Below are positions 6,212-6,435 of a stretch of DNA of 6,435 bases, in pieces (position 1 is the stretch's first letter; each line of letters opens with the position of its first letter). The position numbers and the translations under genes are program-made. This stretch comes from a bacterium. Lineage in GTDB: Bacteria > Zhuqueibacterota > Zhuqueibacteria > Residuimicrobiales > Krinioviventaceae. The notes beneath the pieces were generated by a model that did not search any database, was not told the origin of the DNA, and was given only the letters and a program-made list of their open reading frames with translations. Location of the stretch: positions 1-6,435 of the forward strand of contig JAJRST010000241.1 of assembly GCA_024278645.1 (NCBI GenBank). The letters are read 5' to 3'.

Positions 6212-6435
6212 ATGATTGATATAACAGAAATTAACTTGCGATACGTGACAGATAAAAAAGGGTAAAAAAGGAAGTCATTTTACCTTTGAAGGATTTTGAG
6301 AATTTACTTGAAGATTTGCAAGATCTTGCCATCGCAGTTGAAAGACGTGATGAGGAATCGATTGCTCACAAAGATGTTATAGAGGAATTCATCATTCAGA
6401 TTATTAGAATAAGACATCGAAAGGAAGCTTACAAA
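6212..6435 (+). pseudogene. Decayed type II toxin-antitoxin locus: frameshifted Phd/RelB-like antitoxin fused to the end of a RelE-type toxin
   Basis: The ATG at 6212 has a good ribosome site (AGAAGG, 6198-6203, eight bases away) and reads MIDITEINLRYVTDKKG, then stops at 6263-6265. Shifting to the -1 frame continues the same protein: KKEVILPLKDFENLLEDLQD, then LAIAVERRDEESIAHKDVIEE. This is the familiar layout of short antitoxins with a 'Y-V-T-D, V-I-L-P, F-E-x-L-L-E-D-L, A-E-R-R-D-E' pattern, which normally stop soon after and precede a RelE/ParE toxin. Here the frame runs straight into FIIQIIRIRHRKEAYK, which resembles the final strand of RelE toxins (I-x-H-R-R-x-V-Y-R), and is still open at the edge. 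One lost A in the run at 6254-6259 explains the frameshift. An internal deletion joining around 6385-6395 explains the fusion, removing the antitoxin end and most of the toxin. Composition is visibly more AT-rich than the genes to the left, consistent with an acquired module. Confidence 0.7.
6253..6271 (+). repeat. Tandem TAAAAAAGG repeat at the antitoxin frameshift
   Basis: TAAAAAAGG occurs at 6253-6261 and again at 6263-6271, one base apart (10-base period). Each copy has a run of six A. The first run is where the antitoxin reading frame breaks. Both runs are prone to replication or transcription slippage, and to miscalling of length in some sequencing methods. Confidence 0.8.

Noticed and set aside
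1..6435. CRISPR array, insertion sequence, prophage or tRNA
   Set aside because: I saw no regularly spaced repeats, transposase or phage motifs, terminal repeats, or cloverleaf sequence in the window.

Overview
The window holds two divergent gene pairs around an AT-rich intergenic region, followed by a decayed toxin-antitoxin remnant at the right edge. It looks like ordinary bacterial chromosome, moderately GC-rich in the genes and AT-rich between them. Clear Shine-Dalgarno sites and E. coli-like -35/-10 promoters argue against a typical Bacteroidota genome. A DUF2259 lipid-free secreted protein, an arginyltransferase-like protein and a receiver-PEP/pyruvate-domain protein together suggest a spirochaete or a less-studied FCB-related lineage. 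That placement is inference and is weak.

Left part, minus strand (1-1343): an arginyl/leucyl-tRNA-protein transferase-like protein (576-1343) is read first. Its stop overlaps the start of a secreted DUF2259 protein (1-579, C-terminus beyond the window) by four bases, so the pair is a translationally coupled operon. A very good extended -10 promoter lies at 1383-1411.

Middle (1344-1711): an intergenic region with back-to-back promoters. The rightward one (1475-1503) would give gdhA an untranslated leader of about 200 nt.

Right part, plus strand (1712-6103): gdhA, a complete NADP-type glutamate dehydrogenase, is followed 33 nt later by a 998-residue protein. This protein has a degenerate receiver domain, an intact receiver domain, a PPDK/PEP-synthase-type ATP-grasp domain, and a C-terminal domain that is neither the phospho-histidine domain nor the PEP-binding barrel of PPDK. 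The pair probably forms one transcript linking ammonium assimilation to a signalling or nucleotide/PEP-sensing protein whose job is unknown. It is the most interesting gene here.

Right edge (6104-6435): an AT-rich stretch with the remains of a Phd/RelB-like antitoxin gene. It is frameshifted at a run of six A and then fused, apparently by an internal deletion, to the last residues of a RelE-type toxin.
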